A DNA stretch of 64,000 nt from Leuconostoc mesenteroides subsp. mesenteroides ATCC 8293 (GCF_000014445.1 NC_008531.1:1209001-1273000); one strand, 5' to 3'; counted from the stretch's first letter, positions 44,676 to 52,641 are shown. Translations and numbers: made by a program. Notes: generated from the sequence alone by a model not told the origin.

Positions 44676-45459
44676 TAGCTTCTTTCTCGGCCGAACCGTT
44701 TAAATAATTTATTTTCCACCCATCCTTAACATTGAAAACGTAGACATTAAATTTTAAAGTCCCATCATTTGACTGTGCCATCATGTGAACACCACGAGGG
44801 ACTAACTCAACATTTTTGTACATGGGTGTGACTTGATAACGAACATAGTTATTCATTGACTGATGCAAGTAATCGGCAATTTCTGTTTCGAAAGCCACCA
44901 TACTTTTAGCATTGACACGGCTATCCGCATTCAATTGTCGCGTGCCTGTGATTAGATTTTTGGCTTCGTTGTTTAGACCAGTAAATTGATACCCAATCAA
45001 ATGACTACGGTTGTATAGCCATTCTGTGTTATTCGTCCCAGTTTTAATGGCATGGTATCCCGGCGTTTTAATTGTTAACCGTTCACGCGCTTGATACTTT
45101 TGAGAGGGTGGCATCAATTTTTGGTTAAGCAATCCATTAGCAACCTGTGGTCTCCCCAACCAATCGAGTGACGAAAGTTTTTGCCAACCACCCTGTTTAA
45201 TTTGCAAATCATTTTGATTAAATGTTGGTTGATTATGATTGACCTCGACAACGGTTTGACCAGTATATTTCAAATTAACTAGTTCATCATTTTGTGTCTG
45301 TGAGCTATTTTGTTTATCAATATTAATCAGTTGTGAGTGAGAACCTATTGAGACTATTTTTTGCAAAATCGACACACGGTTTAAATACACAACGCCTATC
45401 AAGATAACAATAACTAATAAAATTATTCTCGCAAATCTACCACGTTTATAATTTTTCAT
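44662..45459 (-). CDS. Membrane-anchored DNA/RNA non-specific endonuclease
   Basis: 265 residues. N-terminal helix at about 9-28 then a beta-beta-alpha-Me nuclease domain. The active-site motif is NRSHLIGYQ (about 150-158, related to DRGH of EndA/NucA enzymes), followed by the metal-site segment NLITGTRQLNADS (about 167-179). Such surface nucleases serve DNA uptake, or are carried by lactic acid bacterial plasmids. AAGGAG lies 6 bases before the ATG, 15 bp after the repaired mobC stop. Its role in this element is unknown; nicking or surface DNA degradation are options. Confidence 0.82.
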   Translation of the reverse strand: MKNYKRGRFARIILLVIVILIGVVYLNRVSILQKIVSIGSHSQLINIDKQNSSQTQNDELVNLKYTGQTVVEVNHNQPTFNQNDLQIKQGGWQKLSSLDWLGRPQVANGLLNQKLMPPSQKYQARERLTIKTPGYHAIKTGTNNTEWLYNRSHLIGYQFTGLNNEAKNLITGTRQLNADSRVNAKSMVAFETEIADYLHQSMNNYVRYQVTPMYKNVELVPRGVHMMAQSNDGTLKFNVYVFNVKDGWKINYLNGSAEKEANDAK

Positions 45460-45474
45460 CTGAACTCCTTTTGT

Positions 45475-45853
45475 TTATTCAAACTCATCAAAGTTAATCG
45501 AGTGCGGCAAATTTTTTTCCTGAGGGCGAGCGTTGTTTTGTATTTGCTCAATATCATCTACCAATGGTGGTAAATAAAAATCTAAACGTGAAATAATTTT
45601 TTTTAGCTAACTCTCCAAAGACAAGCGTGTTGTCATTATGAGCTCGGATCAAATTATTGTTTGCATCAATCAGCTCATCAATATCCGCATCCAACTTTTT
45701 TGAAGCATCCATTCTTTCCAATCGTTGCGCATAGACTTCAATTTGCTCACGAATTAATTGGCTGCCTGTCACATTTTCTTGTTTTGCATGTGCCTCAATA
45801 ATTTTTAAAGAGTGTTCATCAATATATTTAATTGTCTTCGTTACATTTCCCAT
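45475..45853 (-). pseudogene. Mobilization protein (MobC-like RHH), frameshifted
   Basis: The N-terminal 60 residues (VTKTIKYIDEHSLKIIEAHAKQENVTGSQLIREQIEVYAQ, in part) resemble RHH mobilization accessory proteins that bind oriT. In the given frame it ends at 45554 after ...AKKNYFTFRFLFTTIGR. Dropping one A from the eight-A run at 45596-45603 continues it as AKKIISRLDFYLPPLVDD and on to DEFE at 45475, 15 bp before the nuclease start. This full 125-residue form looks native. The start is the ATG at 45853 (GGGAGG 4 bases ahead). The homopolymer could be a mutation, a sequencing error or a slippage site. Confidence 0.65.
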
Positions 45854-45903
45854 GCAGCCTCCCATATTTATTTAGTGAACTGGGAACAGGTTAAGGGGAA
45901 AGG

Positions 45904-46008
45904 AAAACCTGATAGGTTTTAATCCCGCCGTGCGGGCCTTTCAAAGGTTTACCAAACCCTTAGGGTGTAAAGGCATTTCTTTACGCCTGTTTCACTATTT
46001 CTTTACGC
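45904..46008. other. Candidate origin of transfer (oriT)
   Basis: Directly upstream of the mobilization protein: five inverted repeats in 80 bp, AAAACCT/AGGTTTT (45904-45920), CCCGC/GCGGG (45924-45936), GGTTT/AAACC (45946-45958), ACCCT/AGGGT (45956-45966) and GTAAAG/CTTTAC (45967-45984). A 12-bp direct repeat ATTTCTTTACGC follows (45975-45986 and 45997-46008, 22 bp apart). Nested palindromes plus direct repeats beside a MobC-like gene are the usual build of oriT. The nick site cannot be placed. Confidence 0.5.
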
Positions 46009-46061
46009 TCAACTCGGATAAAAAATAGCCCTTTTTTGAGCTTTTTTTCATGCTTGTATTT

Positions 46062-47030
46062 TTACAAATCAGTTGGTTTTGGCAACAACGACTTGCCATC
46101 TTCAACTTGCTTTTTTATCTTCTGATATTGACTAATATTTGTCTTGGCACGTTGGATATTATTCTGCGCATCACTAACTTGCGTCCGTATTTGAGTAATA
46201 GCATCGCGTGCATTATTAATGCTCGTTTGTGTATCTGAGTCATCAGATTGTGCGAGTATTTTTTGGTACTTTTTGATTGAAGACTGTTGTTGATCAATTG
46301 CTTTTTGATATTCAACAATTGCGTTCGTATTCTTTGAAATCAGTTTTTGTTGTGCCGAAATTTTGTCATTACTTTCGTTAACTTCTAGTTCTTTTTGAGT
46401 GGCAAATGTTAGTGTATTTGACTTAGAAACTTTGTCACGATTGATGATGAATTTGCCATTTGCGGTATTACTATTTGCAGTAGTTTTCTTTGCATTTGAA
46501 CTATCGGCAACTACGCTACTTGGTGCTTCGACTGTCGCCGTGTTGATACTTTTATCATGAGCTGTTAGTGTTACAGCATTGAAGTTATGACTCAAGTTTT
46601 TAAATTGAACCACGACTGTATTATTCGAAGTTGGTACGACACGACCAGTGACTTGATTACCACCATGATCAGTCATGGCAGTAAATTTAATTTTGCTAAT
46701 ATCGACCAAGTCTTGGTCAGAAACCGATCCGTCAGAGATTGTATAATGCAGTTCCAACACGCCATTATTTTTATTAAAAACACTTTTTGTTAGACTCGCT
46801 GTTTTGTTCAAAGTGCCAAATGAAACAGGTGTATTTAACTCCGTACTAGGCAAATTTGAAGGTCGAGGTGTGATGCTAACCAGCACAGTTGCACCGAAGG
46901 CTATCATCACAAATATCGAGAAAATACCAATCAAATTACGACGTTGATGTTCTAAAAACCAGGTACCAAAGCGACTAAATCTTTGAAAGACATTTCTAAA
47001 TTTATCAGTTATAGTGATTATTGCGCTCAT
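46062..47030 (-). CDS. Membrane-anchored coiled-coil protein of the plasmid backbone
   Basis: 322 residues. A cytoplasmic start and one membrane helix at about 31-50 (LIGIFSIFVMIAFGATVLVSI), a beta-rich middle (about 60-170) and a long C-terminal coiled coil (about 215-310, many Gln/Lys/Ile heptads). No family recognised. The ATG at 47030 has GAGGGG 8 bases upstream. It follows the SSB-like gene by 5 bp. A role in cell-surface contact or transfer is possible but speculative. Confidence 0.6.
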   Translation of the reverse strand: MSAIITITDKFRNVFQRFSRFGTWFLEHQRRNLIGIFSIFVMIAFGATVLVSITPRPSNLPSTELNTPVSFGTLNKTASLTKSVFNKNNGVLELHYTISDGSVSDQDLVDISKIKFTAMTDHGGNQVTGRVVPTSNNTVVVQFKNLSHNFNAVTLTAHDKSINTATVEAPSSVVADSSNAKKTTANSNTANGKFIINRDKVSKSNTLTFATQKELEVNESNDKISAQQKLISKNTNAIVEYQKAIDQQQSSIKKYQKILAQSDDSDTQTSINNARDAITQIRTQVSDAQNNIQRAKTNISQYQKIKKQVEDGKSLLPKPTDL

Positions 47031-47035
47031 GGTCC

Positions 47036-47446
47036 TCACCCCTCTACGTACTCAAATGCGTTGCTACTAAAGTCCGGGTATGGCGGTAAATCATTATCAG
47101 TCTCAGTATGTTGTTCACTTTGATTTTTAGATGAAGGATTAGATTTGTAGATACGGAATTTCGTGACTTGGTTTTGCATGGCATAAACTTTTTGACCTTT
47201 TTTTTTATCAGTGTAGTTATGATTACGCATGACAAACTCCACCTCAACGACCTGACCTATATCAGTCACATAATCAAGAATCAATTCAGCTGTTTTGTTA
47301 AAAGCAACATAATCAATGTAAGTGGCTTTGCCATCTTTTAAATCATTCATTGCTAATTTGAAGTAGGCAATTTTGGTTTCCTTTTCACCCCTTACGGTGA
47401 AGTTTACATCACGAACTAAACGTCCTACGTGGTGATTAATTTGCAT
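47036..47446 (-). CDS. Single-stranded DNA-binding-like protein
   Basis: 136 residues with an OB-fold pattern of SSB type: NHHVGRLVRDVNFTVRG, FKLAMNDLKDG, then YIDYVAFNKTAELILDYVTDIGQ and the acidic tail, although the classic DDDIPF-type tip is replaced by FEYVEG. Plasmid SSBs protect DNA during replication and transfer. It overlaps the upstream gene by 11 bp. Sequence similarity is modest, so the call is at family level. Confidence 0.72.
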   Translation of the reverse strand: MQINHHVGRLVRDVNFTVRGEKETKIAYFKLAMNDLKDGKATYIDYVAFNKTAELILDYVTDIGQVVEVEFVMRNHNYTDKKKGQKVYAMQNQVTKFRIYKSNPSSKNQSEQHTETDNDLPPYPDFSSNAFEYVEG

Positions 47447-47786
47447 AATAATTGTTCCTCTTCTGTCTTAATATTTTCAAAATTGGCTCAGCTCGTGTTG
47501 CTAAATAATCCCGTATAGACGTTGACAAAATAAATACTTCCGTATCACATTGAATCTGTTTACTTGTTAAATCTTTGTCGATTGTACAACCAACATAATG
47601 GTTGCCTGCTGAGTCGGTAAATAGCTTTCCTTTGATTCTCATGCTCCCTTCACCATGCCAATAGGAAACCAATTTTTTGTCCAAATCAATATGATCACCA
47701 CATACTTTCTGAACTCTAATAACGTAGTATTTTTTGCCAGCCATCCTCTTTTGAGCTTTCTTTTTAAGCGTATTTGATTTCGTCAT
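47436..47786 (-). CDS. Hypothetical plasmid protein, 116 residues
   Basis: Basic N-terminus (TLKKKAQKRMAGKK), then a beta-rich body (YVIRVQKVCGDHIDLDKKLVSYW, in part) and a basic helical end. The ATG at 47786 has GGGAG 7 bases ahead. It overlaps both neighbours, so it belongs to the rep-ssb operon. No family recognised. Confidence 0.6.
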   Translation of the reverse strand: MTKSNTLKKKAQKRMAGKKYYVIRVQKVCGDHIDLDKKLVSYWHGEGSMRIKGKLFTDSAGNHYVGCTIDKDLTSKQIQCDTEVFILSTSIRDYLATRAEPILKILRQKRNNYYAN

Positions 47787-48030
47787 GTTGATACTCCCGT
47801 GGCTTAGCTACCTGATGAAACGGTAAACGATAATTTCTCATCAATCTTTGAATCATCTTAAATGATTGATAAGAGGTACGGTATAATCTCACTGCACCTT
47901 CACTTTGTAATTCATGGTTTTCAATTGCTTTAATCACTTGTCGGCTTAGTTCTCCTGACGAGTTAGCCACAAAAAGAATATCAGCATTGAAAAAGTCTAC
48001 TGCAATAAAAATGTTATATTGGTTTGCCAT
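47764..48030 (-). CDS. Hypothetical plasmid protein, 88 residues
   Basis: Begins MANQYNIFIAVDFFNADILF; alpha/beta pattern, basic in the second half (RLYRTSYQSFKMIQRLMRNYRLP). GGAG lies ahead of the ATG. Lies 26 bp after the rep gene on the same strand. No family recognised. Confidence 0.6.
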   Translation of the reverse strand: MANQYNIFIAVDFFNADILFVANSSGELSRQVIKAIENHELQSEGAVRLYRTSYQSFKMIQRLMRNYRLPFHQVAKPREYQHDEIKYA

Positions 48031-48056
48031 TTTGCCTCTCCCCTCTCAATTTAAAG

Positions 48057-48998
48057 TTAGAACCTTGATACTGATTGATTTGTTGTAACAGCGATCTTCA
48101 AACGATTTTCAAGTCCCTTAGCAAAATAATTACCGTATTGGTTAATACCAACCAAGTGGTCTCGCATATACTCCAATTGCTTACCACCAATCTTTAACAA
48201 AAATAATTTGATACTGTCATCACCTTGCAACTGCTTTTGTAGTGTCAAAACAGAATTATTTTTTTCAAGCTCACTTGTTAAAAATTTATAACCCTGATCA
48301 AGTGCAGTAACAACCACTTGTGCTTGCTCAGGTTCATTCAGCAGCAAATCAGGAATTAATGTTTGGACTACTACCCTTAAGGCCGGATTGTTCTGAATTG
48401 TGTTCCCGATAACCACCAAAGTTTGTTGAGAATCATTTGAACTCTTAATATTATTTGTTTCATCCTCATCCAAAGAATCTGTTTCAGTATTACTAAACTC
48501 AGTCTTACTTAAATCAGTATTATTAGTGTCGTAATTTGCGACTTCTTGAAGTCTCGTTTTACGACTTCTGGTATTCGCATTTTGAGACTTCCGGAAGTCG
48601 CATTTTGCGACTACCTTGGTATCACTGATATCCAAGTTGTTTTCTGTGACCTTTCTAACTTCCAAGTTCCCAACATAGATACGATTTGGATTATTAAATC
48701 CCTGCCGTTCTTCTTCTAAAAGACCAAATTCATGTAACTCCTTTTTGATGCGAATTACTTTATCTTTCCCAACATTAAGATCTTCGGCTAATTTCTCATT
48801 AGGATAATACAGATAAACATCACCTTTAGAATCAATCCATTCGTTTGAAATTGACAAATTAAACCGATTGCGTAAAAGGCTGTAAGTCAATTTAGATTCT
48901 GGCTTCATTTTTTTATAATAATCATCTTCAATTAATGCTTTAGAAAACATAATAAACCGCTCGCTGGTAACTACTTGGTTTAATTTAGTTCTTTCCAT
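48057..48998 (-). CDS. repA: Plasmid replication initiator, RepA_N type
   Basis: 313 residues. N-terminal RepA_N winged-helix domain (about 1-120): TKLNQVVTSERFIMFSKAL, then YYKKMKPESKLTYSLLRNR and YFYY-like YLYYPNEKLAEDLNVGKDKVIRIKKEL (each in part), followed by a variable linker encoded by DNA iterons, and a helical C-terminus. This family drives theta replication of low-GC Gram-positive plasmids, with the origin inside rep, as seen here. The ATG at 48998 has GGGGGAAG upstream. It overlaps the XRE gene end by none and follows it by 11 bp. In a chromosome it should be silenced or harmful. Confidence 0.85.
   Translation of the reverse strand: MERTKLNQVVTSERFIMFSKALIEDDYYKKMKPESKLTYSLLRNRFNLSISNEWIDSKGDVYLYYPNEKLAEDLNVGKDKVIRIKKELHEFGLLEEERQGFNNPNRIYVGNLEVRKVTENNLDISDTKVVAKCDFRKSQNANTRSRKTRLQEVANYDTNNTDLSKTEFSNTETDSLDEDETNNIKSSNDSQQTLVVIGNTIQNNPALRVVVQTLIPDLLLNEPEQAQVVVTALDQGYKFLTSELEKNNSVLTLQKQLQGDDSIKLFLLKIGGKQLEYMRDHLVGINQYGNYFAKGLENRLKIAVTTNQSVSRF
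48521..48612 (-). repeat. Four 23-bp iterons inside rep (candidate oriV)
   Basis: On the minus strand four tandem units start with AGTC at 48612, 48589, 48566 and 48543 (period 23). The first holds the palindrome GTCGCA-AAA-TGCGAC, and the others are close variants. Because 23 is not a multiple of three, the encoded residues do not repeat, so selection acts on the DNA. Position inside a RepA_N rep gene is where the origin lies in this plasmid family. Confidence 0.8.
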
Positions 48999-49009
48999 GT
49001 TCTTCCCCC

Positions 49010-49222
49010 TTACTCTTGACACTCATTAATAATCCTCAACAATTCAATTTCGGAAATATCCAAGACTCTAGCTACTTTAGAAATTTCGTCCCCGTATATT
49101 TTGACTGTTCCCCGCTCAATTCTGGATAAACGGCTTCTATCAATTTTCATTAAATCGGCTGCTTCATTTTGTCCCATTCTTTTAGCCAATCTTTTCTGGA
49201 TCAAAAAATCACCTAATTTCAT
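49010..49222 (-). CDS. XRE-family helix-turn-helix regulator
   Basis: 70-residue one-domain Cro/CI-type regulator: MKLGDFLIQKRLAKRMGQNEAADLMKIDRSRLSRIERGTVKIYGDEISKVARVLDIS (in outline), with the recognition helix around DRSRLSRIERG. The ATG at 49222 has GGAG 9 bases ahead. It precedes rep by 11 bp and probably controls plasmid copy or rep expression. Confidence 0.82.
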   Translation of the reverse strand: MKLGDFLIQKRLAKRMGQNEAADLMKIDRSRLSRIERGTVKIYGDEISKVARVLDISEIELLRIINECQE

Positions 49223-49426
49223 AATTGCTCTCTCCAATCAAATATGAGTTACTTTTACTACTCTTTTTCTGGTACAATATACTTTCAATAAAAATCATGA
49301 AATTATTTGACGCTTATTTTGGTCAAAAAAAAAGCATCCTACTCTAAGAGTAGAAATACTATCATATCAATCATTTAAACGTTATTTTAAAGTAATATTC
49401 TATTTCATAATAGAATGTACAACTAA

Positions 49427-49458
49427 AAAGGTTTCTCTTTCTAAACAGAGAAACCTTT
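49427..49458 (-). terminator. Terminator of the PTS operon
   Basis: Perfect 11-bp stem AAAGGTTTCTC/GAGAAACCTTT followed on the minus strand by TTTTAG, 6 bp after the last gene. Two smaller hairpins (ATTCTAT/ATAGAAT at 49398-49416 and CTACTCT/AGAGTAG near 49338-49352) lie towards the island. Confidence 0.85.
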
Positions 49459-49463
49459 AAAAT

Positions 49464-49757
49464 TTATTTAGGTTTGACTAGTTCATCATATCGTTCAACA
49501 ATCACACTAACATTTTGTTGTCCTCTATAAATGGCATAACCAATGATAAAAACAATTAAAATATTGATTGTGCCTAAAACTAATCCTGTACCAAATAACC
49601 AAACATTTCGATGGACAAAGAAATAAGTAAGAAGAATGCTTAGACCAACAATCATTGAGAAAAAGGATTGCCAATGTTGAAGATTTTTAATCATTTTCTG
49701 CTGATAAGAGATTTCACTCTGATATCCCTTGTCCAAATTTTGTATGCTCTTTGCCAT
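49464..49757 (-). CDS. Small membrane protein at end of PTS operon, 97 residues
   Basis: Two hydrophobic segments (about 32-48 and 53-76) between a Gln/Lys-rich N-terminus and a soluble end (YRGQQNVSVIVERYDELVKPK). No named family that I recognise. It lies 21 bp after the IID gene and before the operon terminator, so it is expressed with the PTS. It may modulate the permease, which is only a guess. Confidence 0.65.
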   Translation of the reverse strand: MAKSIQNLDKGYQSEISYQQKMIKNLQHWQSFFSMIVGLSILLTYFFVHRNVWLFGTGLVLGTINILIVFIIGYAIYRGQQNVSVIVERYDELVKPK

Positions 49758-49778
49758 AATAAATACCTTCTTTATGCC

Positions 49779-50621
49779 TTAATAACTTAATCCAGGATTG
49801 AAGAATCCAACTAGCACGCCGATCAAAGCAACAACCACCAAAATGAGCATAACCCGAATAGGTGAAATGTTTTTCTTAGCCATTAACCACCAACAAAATA
49901 CAATAAACAAAGCGGTCAATAATCCTGGATACACCGAGTCTAATTTGTCTTGCAAAACTAAGTACGCTTTTCCAGATGAATTTGTTAATTTAAAGGACGT
50001 TTTTACGGTCACCCAAGTGGCAGCGACGCCACCGACAACCATACCGCCGACAGTTGCAATCGCTTTACGAATCGCTTTTCCTTGAGCGCCAACTAAAATT
50101 CCTACCGCCTTATCTCCTAATTCATAACCTTTGAAGTAGGCAAAACGCATACCGAAGTATCCAAGTAAGTTCCAAACGATAATATAAAATATTGCACCAA
50201 GCGGTGATCCACCGTCGGACATCCCCAAAGCAATTCCAAGAATAACTGGGATCAATGTGCCGACAACTAGTGAGTCCCCAATTCCTGCAATTGGCCCCAT
50301 TAAACCGGCTCGTAAACCATTGATTGTTGTATCATCAACATTGCCATGATTGGCTCTTGCCTCTTCCAAACTAGCCGTAACACCGACTATAACAGTACCT
50401 AACTGTGGCTCTGTATTGAAAAAAGCCGTGTAGGTTTTCATTGCCTTTTCTTGATCTTCCTTGTTGTCATACAATTCTTCCACAATAGGCAACATTGAAG
50501 TCAAATAACCAAATGTCTGCATGTGTTCTTGAGAGAACGCTGTAAGATGGCCATAAAACCAGTAATGAAACGACTTGTTTAAAGTCTTACGAGAAATTTT
50601 CTTTTTTTCTAAGTTATCCAT
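49779..50621 (-). CDS. PTS mannose-family IID component
   Basis: 280-residue membrane subunit IID (ManZ-like) of a mannose-type phosphotransferase. It begins with the helix SRKTLNKSFHYWFYGHLTAFSQEHMQ (in part), has EARANHGNVDDTTINGLRAGLMGPIAGIGDS, which is the typical IID loop (given in part), and ends with membrane helices. The ATG at 50621 has GAGG 9 bases ahead and lies within the IIC stop region, so IIC and IID are coupled. The sugar is unknown. Confidence 0.92.
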   Translation of the reverse strand: MDNLEKKKISRKTLNKSFHYWFYGHLTAFSQEHMQTFGYLTSMLPIVEELYDNKEDQEKAMKTYTAFFNTEPQLGTVIVGVTASLEEARANHGNVDDTTINGLRAGLMGPIAGIGDSLVVGTLIPVILGIALGMSDGGSPLGAIFYIIVWNLLGYFGMRFAYFKGYELGDKAVGILVGAQGKAIRKAIATVGGMVVGGVAATWVTVKTSFKLTNSSGKAYLVLQDKLDSVYPGLLTALFIVFCWWLMAKKNISPIRVMLILVVVALIGVLVGFFNPGLSY

Positions 50622-50622
50622 C

Positions 50623-51486
50623 TTAAATATCCTCGTCTTCCTCATCATCGTCGGTCACATCAGTATTTGATCCCGGAGACGCAACTTGTCGATTGGTGCT
50701 AATTGCCATGTCTAACTTGTATGAAATCATGGCGAAAATTAATGAAACCACTGTCACTGAGACCAAGTTCAAACCTAGAGAAGCAGCAAATGTAAAGCCT
50801 ACGAAAAACGGAATGAAATCAAGTGGACTATCTACTATTTGCTTCAACAAAATTGCGATACCTACACAGGGGAGTAAGGCACCAACTGTGAACAAGGTTT
50901 TCATTGGAATACCATCCATTGGTAATGCTGTCTTCAATGCAGTAACAGCACTAGACCCAAAATGTGTCATGAATAGTGTTGGAATAAATGAGAAGAAAAA
51001 GTGTGAGATCCATGGTAGTCCCCAATCCACAACATACAATTTCTTAAATTGCCCTTTTTCAACTGCTCGCCATCCAATGTGTTGCCAAACCAAGTTCATA
51101 GTTGCTGTTCCGTAGAACAACACCGTTCCAACAGTTCCGACTAATGTACCCATTGATTTAGCTAAATCAGCAGCATTTCCTGATGTTGCTACTAATCCTT
51201 GAGCATGAATAGCAACCATTGCTAATGGTATACCGATGTAAGAGACCGCTCGAAGATCCGCCGAAACAGTGCCTCCAGGGGTAACCAACGCGATATAGAC
51301 TAACTGCATCGCTACACCAGCAGCAATACCTGTTTTAAGATCTCCCAAAACCAATCCACAGACTAAGCCACCCACTAACGGACGCCCCAGTGTATAATTT
51401 CCAATTGTGGATCCTGCCATACCTGGCATGGAAGACAAACTTGCAAAAATACCTAAAATACTTGCTTGCACCCAACTAATTGTCAT
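50623..51486 (-). CDS. PTS mannose-family IIC component
   Basis: 287-residue sugar-conducting subunit IIC (ManY-like) with 7-9 hydrophobic segments: GRPLVGGLVCGLVLGDLKTG, then VTPGGTVSADLRAVSYIGIPLA. The C-terminus is strongly acidic (DVTDDDEEDEDI), which is unusual for the family and shared in flavour with the IIA end (DDPEDDDEI). Second membrane subunit after IIB in the IIA-IIB-IIC-IID order. Confidence 0.92.
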   Translation of the reverse strand: MTISWVQASILGIFASLSSMPGMAGSTIGNYTLGRPLVGGLVCGLVLGDLKTGIAAGVAMQLVYIALVTPGGTVSADLRAVSYIGIPLAMVAIHAQGLVATSGNAADLAKSMGTLVGTVGTVLFYGTATMNLVWQHIGWRAVEKGQFKKLYVVDWGLPWISHFFFSFIPTLFMTHFGSSAVTALKTALPMDGIPMKTLFTVGALLPCVGIAILLKQIVDSPLDFIPFFVGFTFAASLGLNLVSVTVVSLIFAMISYKLDMAISTNRQVASPGSNTDVTDDDEEDEDI

Positions 51487-51511
51487 ATTTCTAACCTCTT
51501 TTTATGTTAGA

Positions 51512-52006
51512 CTACAGATTAAATTTTCCTCTGAAGGCATCCCAATAGCCAATTGATACATCTGGCAACAATTGAAACTTAACTTGGTACCCTTTCGCTT
51601 GAATATCATCAAATGCTCTAGCTTCCTCAGACGTAATAGACTGATTATTTCCTAATTTCACTGCGTCAGGCCGATCATTGGCTGGACCAACAATCACCGT
51701 TTTTACATCATCAGGCTTGAACCCAAAATCAACCAAAATTTTTTTCATATCCTGTGGTGTTTTCGTAATTAGAAAATATTGTCGATCAGAATCCAAAACT
51801 TGTTGTGCTTTTTCTTTAAAGTGGTCTAGTGTCCAAACAAACGTTTTCTTTTCTGAGGCACTTTTGAATGCATCCTTTAGAATAGGATTTGTGGCTGCTG
51901 CATCATTAACTGCTATCAAGCCATCACAAGGATATTCTTTAGCCCAGCGGGTCACGGTCTGTCCGTGAATAATTCTATCATCAATACGTACAAATGAAAT
52001 ACTCAT
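51512..52006 (-). CDS. PTS mannose-family IIB component
   Basis: 164-residue cytoplasmic phosphocarrier. The phosphorylated His lies in FVRIDDRIIHGQTVTRW at about residue 14, the family signature, and it has an alpha/beta body with VIVGPANDRPDAVKLG. RBS AAAGGA precedes the ATG. Takes phosphate from IIA and gives it to the sugar through IIC/IID. Confidence 0.93.
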   Translation of the reverse strand: MSISFVRIDDRIIHGQTVTRWAKEYPCDGLIAVNDAAATNPILKDAFKSASEKKTFVWTLDHFKEKAQQVLDSDRQYFLITKTPQDMKKILVDFGFKPDDVKTVIVGPANDRPDAVKLGNNQSITSEEARAFDDIQAKGYQVKFQLLPDVSIGYWDAFRGKFNL

Positions 52007-52021
52007 AATTACTTCGTCCTT

Positions 52022-52453
52022 TCAAATCTCATCATCGTCCTCTGGATCATCATTCATCTCAAATTGTTTCAAAGCAGAGGCTCCTTCACGTAATACACTG
52101 CTAATTAGTTCGTCTTTACTGGAACTGTCTTTCAAGATAGCAGCATTGAGTGCCATTGGGAAATTCATCCCACCAAGAACAATTGTACTTTCTAACCTAT
52201 TTTCTTGATTCAATACGTTTACAACGGTAGTCAGTGGACTACCGCCGATGATGTCCCCTAGAATAAGCAATTCTGAATTTTGTTCAAGTGTTGATAATAA
52301 AGATTTGAAACGATTTTCAAAATGATCTGTATCTTCACCTGATTGGAGCCCTATTGCTTTCACAGTTTTAATACCATCACCAACAAACATTCCCAGAGCG
52401 TCCTTGAGCCCCTCTGAGAACTGGCCGTGGCTAACCAAAATAAGATAGTTCAT
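52022..52453 (-). CDS. PTS mannose-family IIA component
   Basis: 143-residue IIA domain protein. Active His in YLILVSHGQFSEGL (residue 9), ILGDIIGGSPLTT and VLGGMNFPMAL are typical. Acidic end DDPEDDDEI. First gene of the operon; a perfect cre lies 71 bp upstream, so carbon-catabolite control is expected even though mannose-type PTS operons often use sigma-54, of which there is no sign here. Confidence 0.92.
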   Translation of the reverse strand: MNYLILVSHGQFSEGLKDALGMFVGDGIKTVKAIGLQSGEDTDHFENRFKSLLSTLEQNSELLILGDIIGGSPLTTVVNVLNQENRLESTIVLGGMNFPMALNAAILKDSSSKDELISSVLREGASALKQFEMNDDPEDDDEI

Positions 52454-52523
52454 TCTTTTCTCCTATCTTTCATAAACGGAATGTTGTTTCATTTGTTACT
52501 ATGAAACCCTTTGTCAGGTATTA

Positions 52524-52537
52524 TGTAAGCGCTTGCA
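52524..52537 (-). promoter_or_regulatory. cre site of the PTS operon
   Basis: TGTAAGCGCTTGCA is a near-palindrome that fits the CcpA consensus, 71 bp upstream of the IIA start. Confidence 0.8.
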
Positions 52538-52618
52538 TAACCTAAATCTTATTCTACTCTTACTATCGATAAAATACAATAATAAATAACAATATTATAT
52601 GAAGTCTCTCATAACTAA

Positions 52619-52641
52619 AAAACCATAGCTCTTTGCTATGG
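52619..52641 (-). terminator. Terminator of the TetR-family gene
   Basis: AACCATAGC/GCTATGGTT stem with a 5-base loop; its 5' arm overlaps the last codons of the gene, and TTTTTTAG follows on the minus strand. Confidence 0.75.

Larger units (their letters stand above)
34150..49320. mobile_element. Integrated plasmid-derived island (approximate limits)
   Basis: About 15 kb holding a RepA_N-like initiator with iterons, XRE regulator, SSB-like protein, candidate oriT, mobilization protein, MOBP-type relaxase, nuclease, a plasmid pRiA4b ORF-3-type protein and an IetAS-like pair. These lie between a sugar operon and a PTS operon, in a window that also has rpoD and dnaG. No integrase, transposase or clear flanking direct repeat was found, so the limits are set by gene content (left between 33990 and 34180, right between 49240 and 49420). 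Two transfer genes are broken, suggesting a captured element that is decaying. Confidence 0.7.

Noticed and set aside
48521..48612. CRISPR array
   Set aside because: Period is 23 bp with no spacers between repeats, no cas genes nearby, and the repeats lie in a rep gene.
49238..49426. Attachment site or integrase remnant at the right end of the island
   Set aside because: Only small AT-rich hairpins were seen; no recombinase fragment or tRNA gene end is present.
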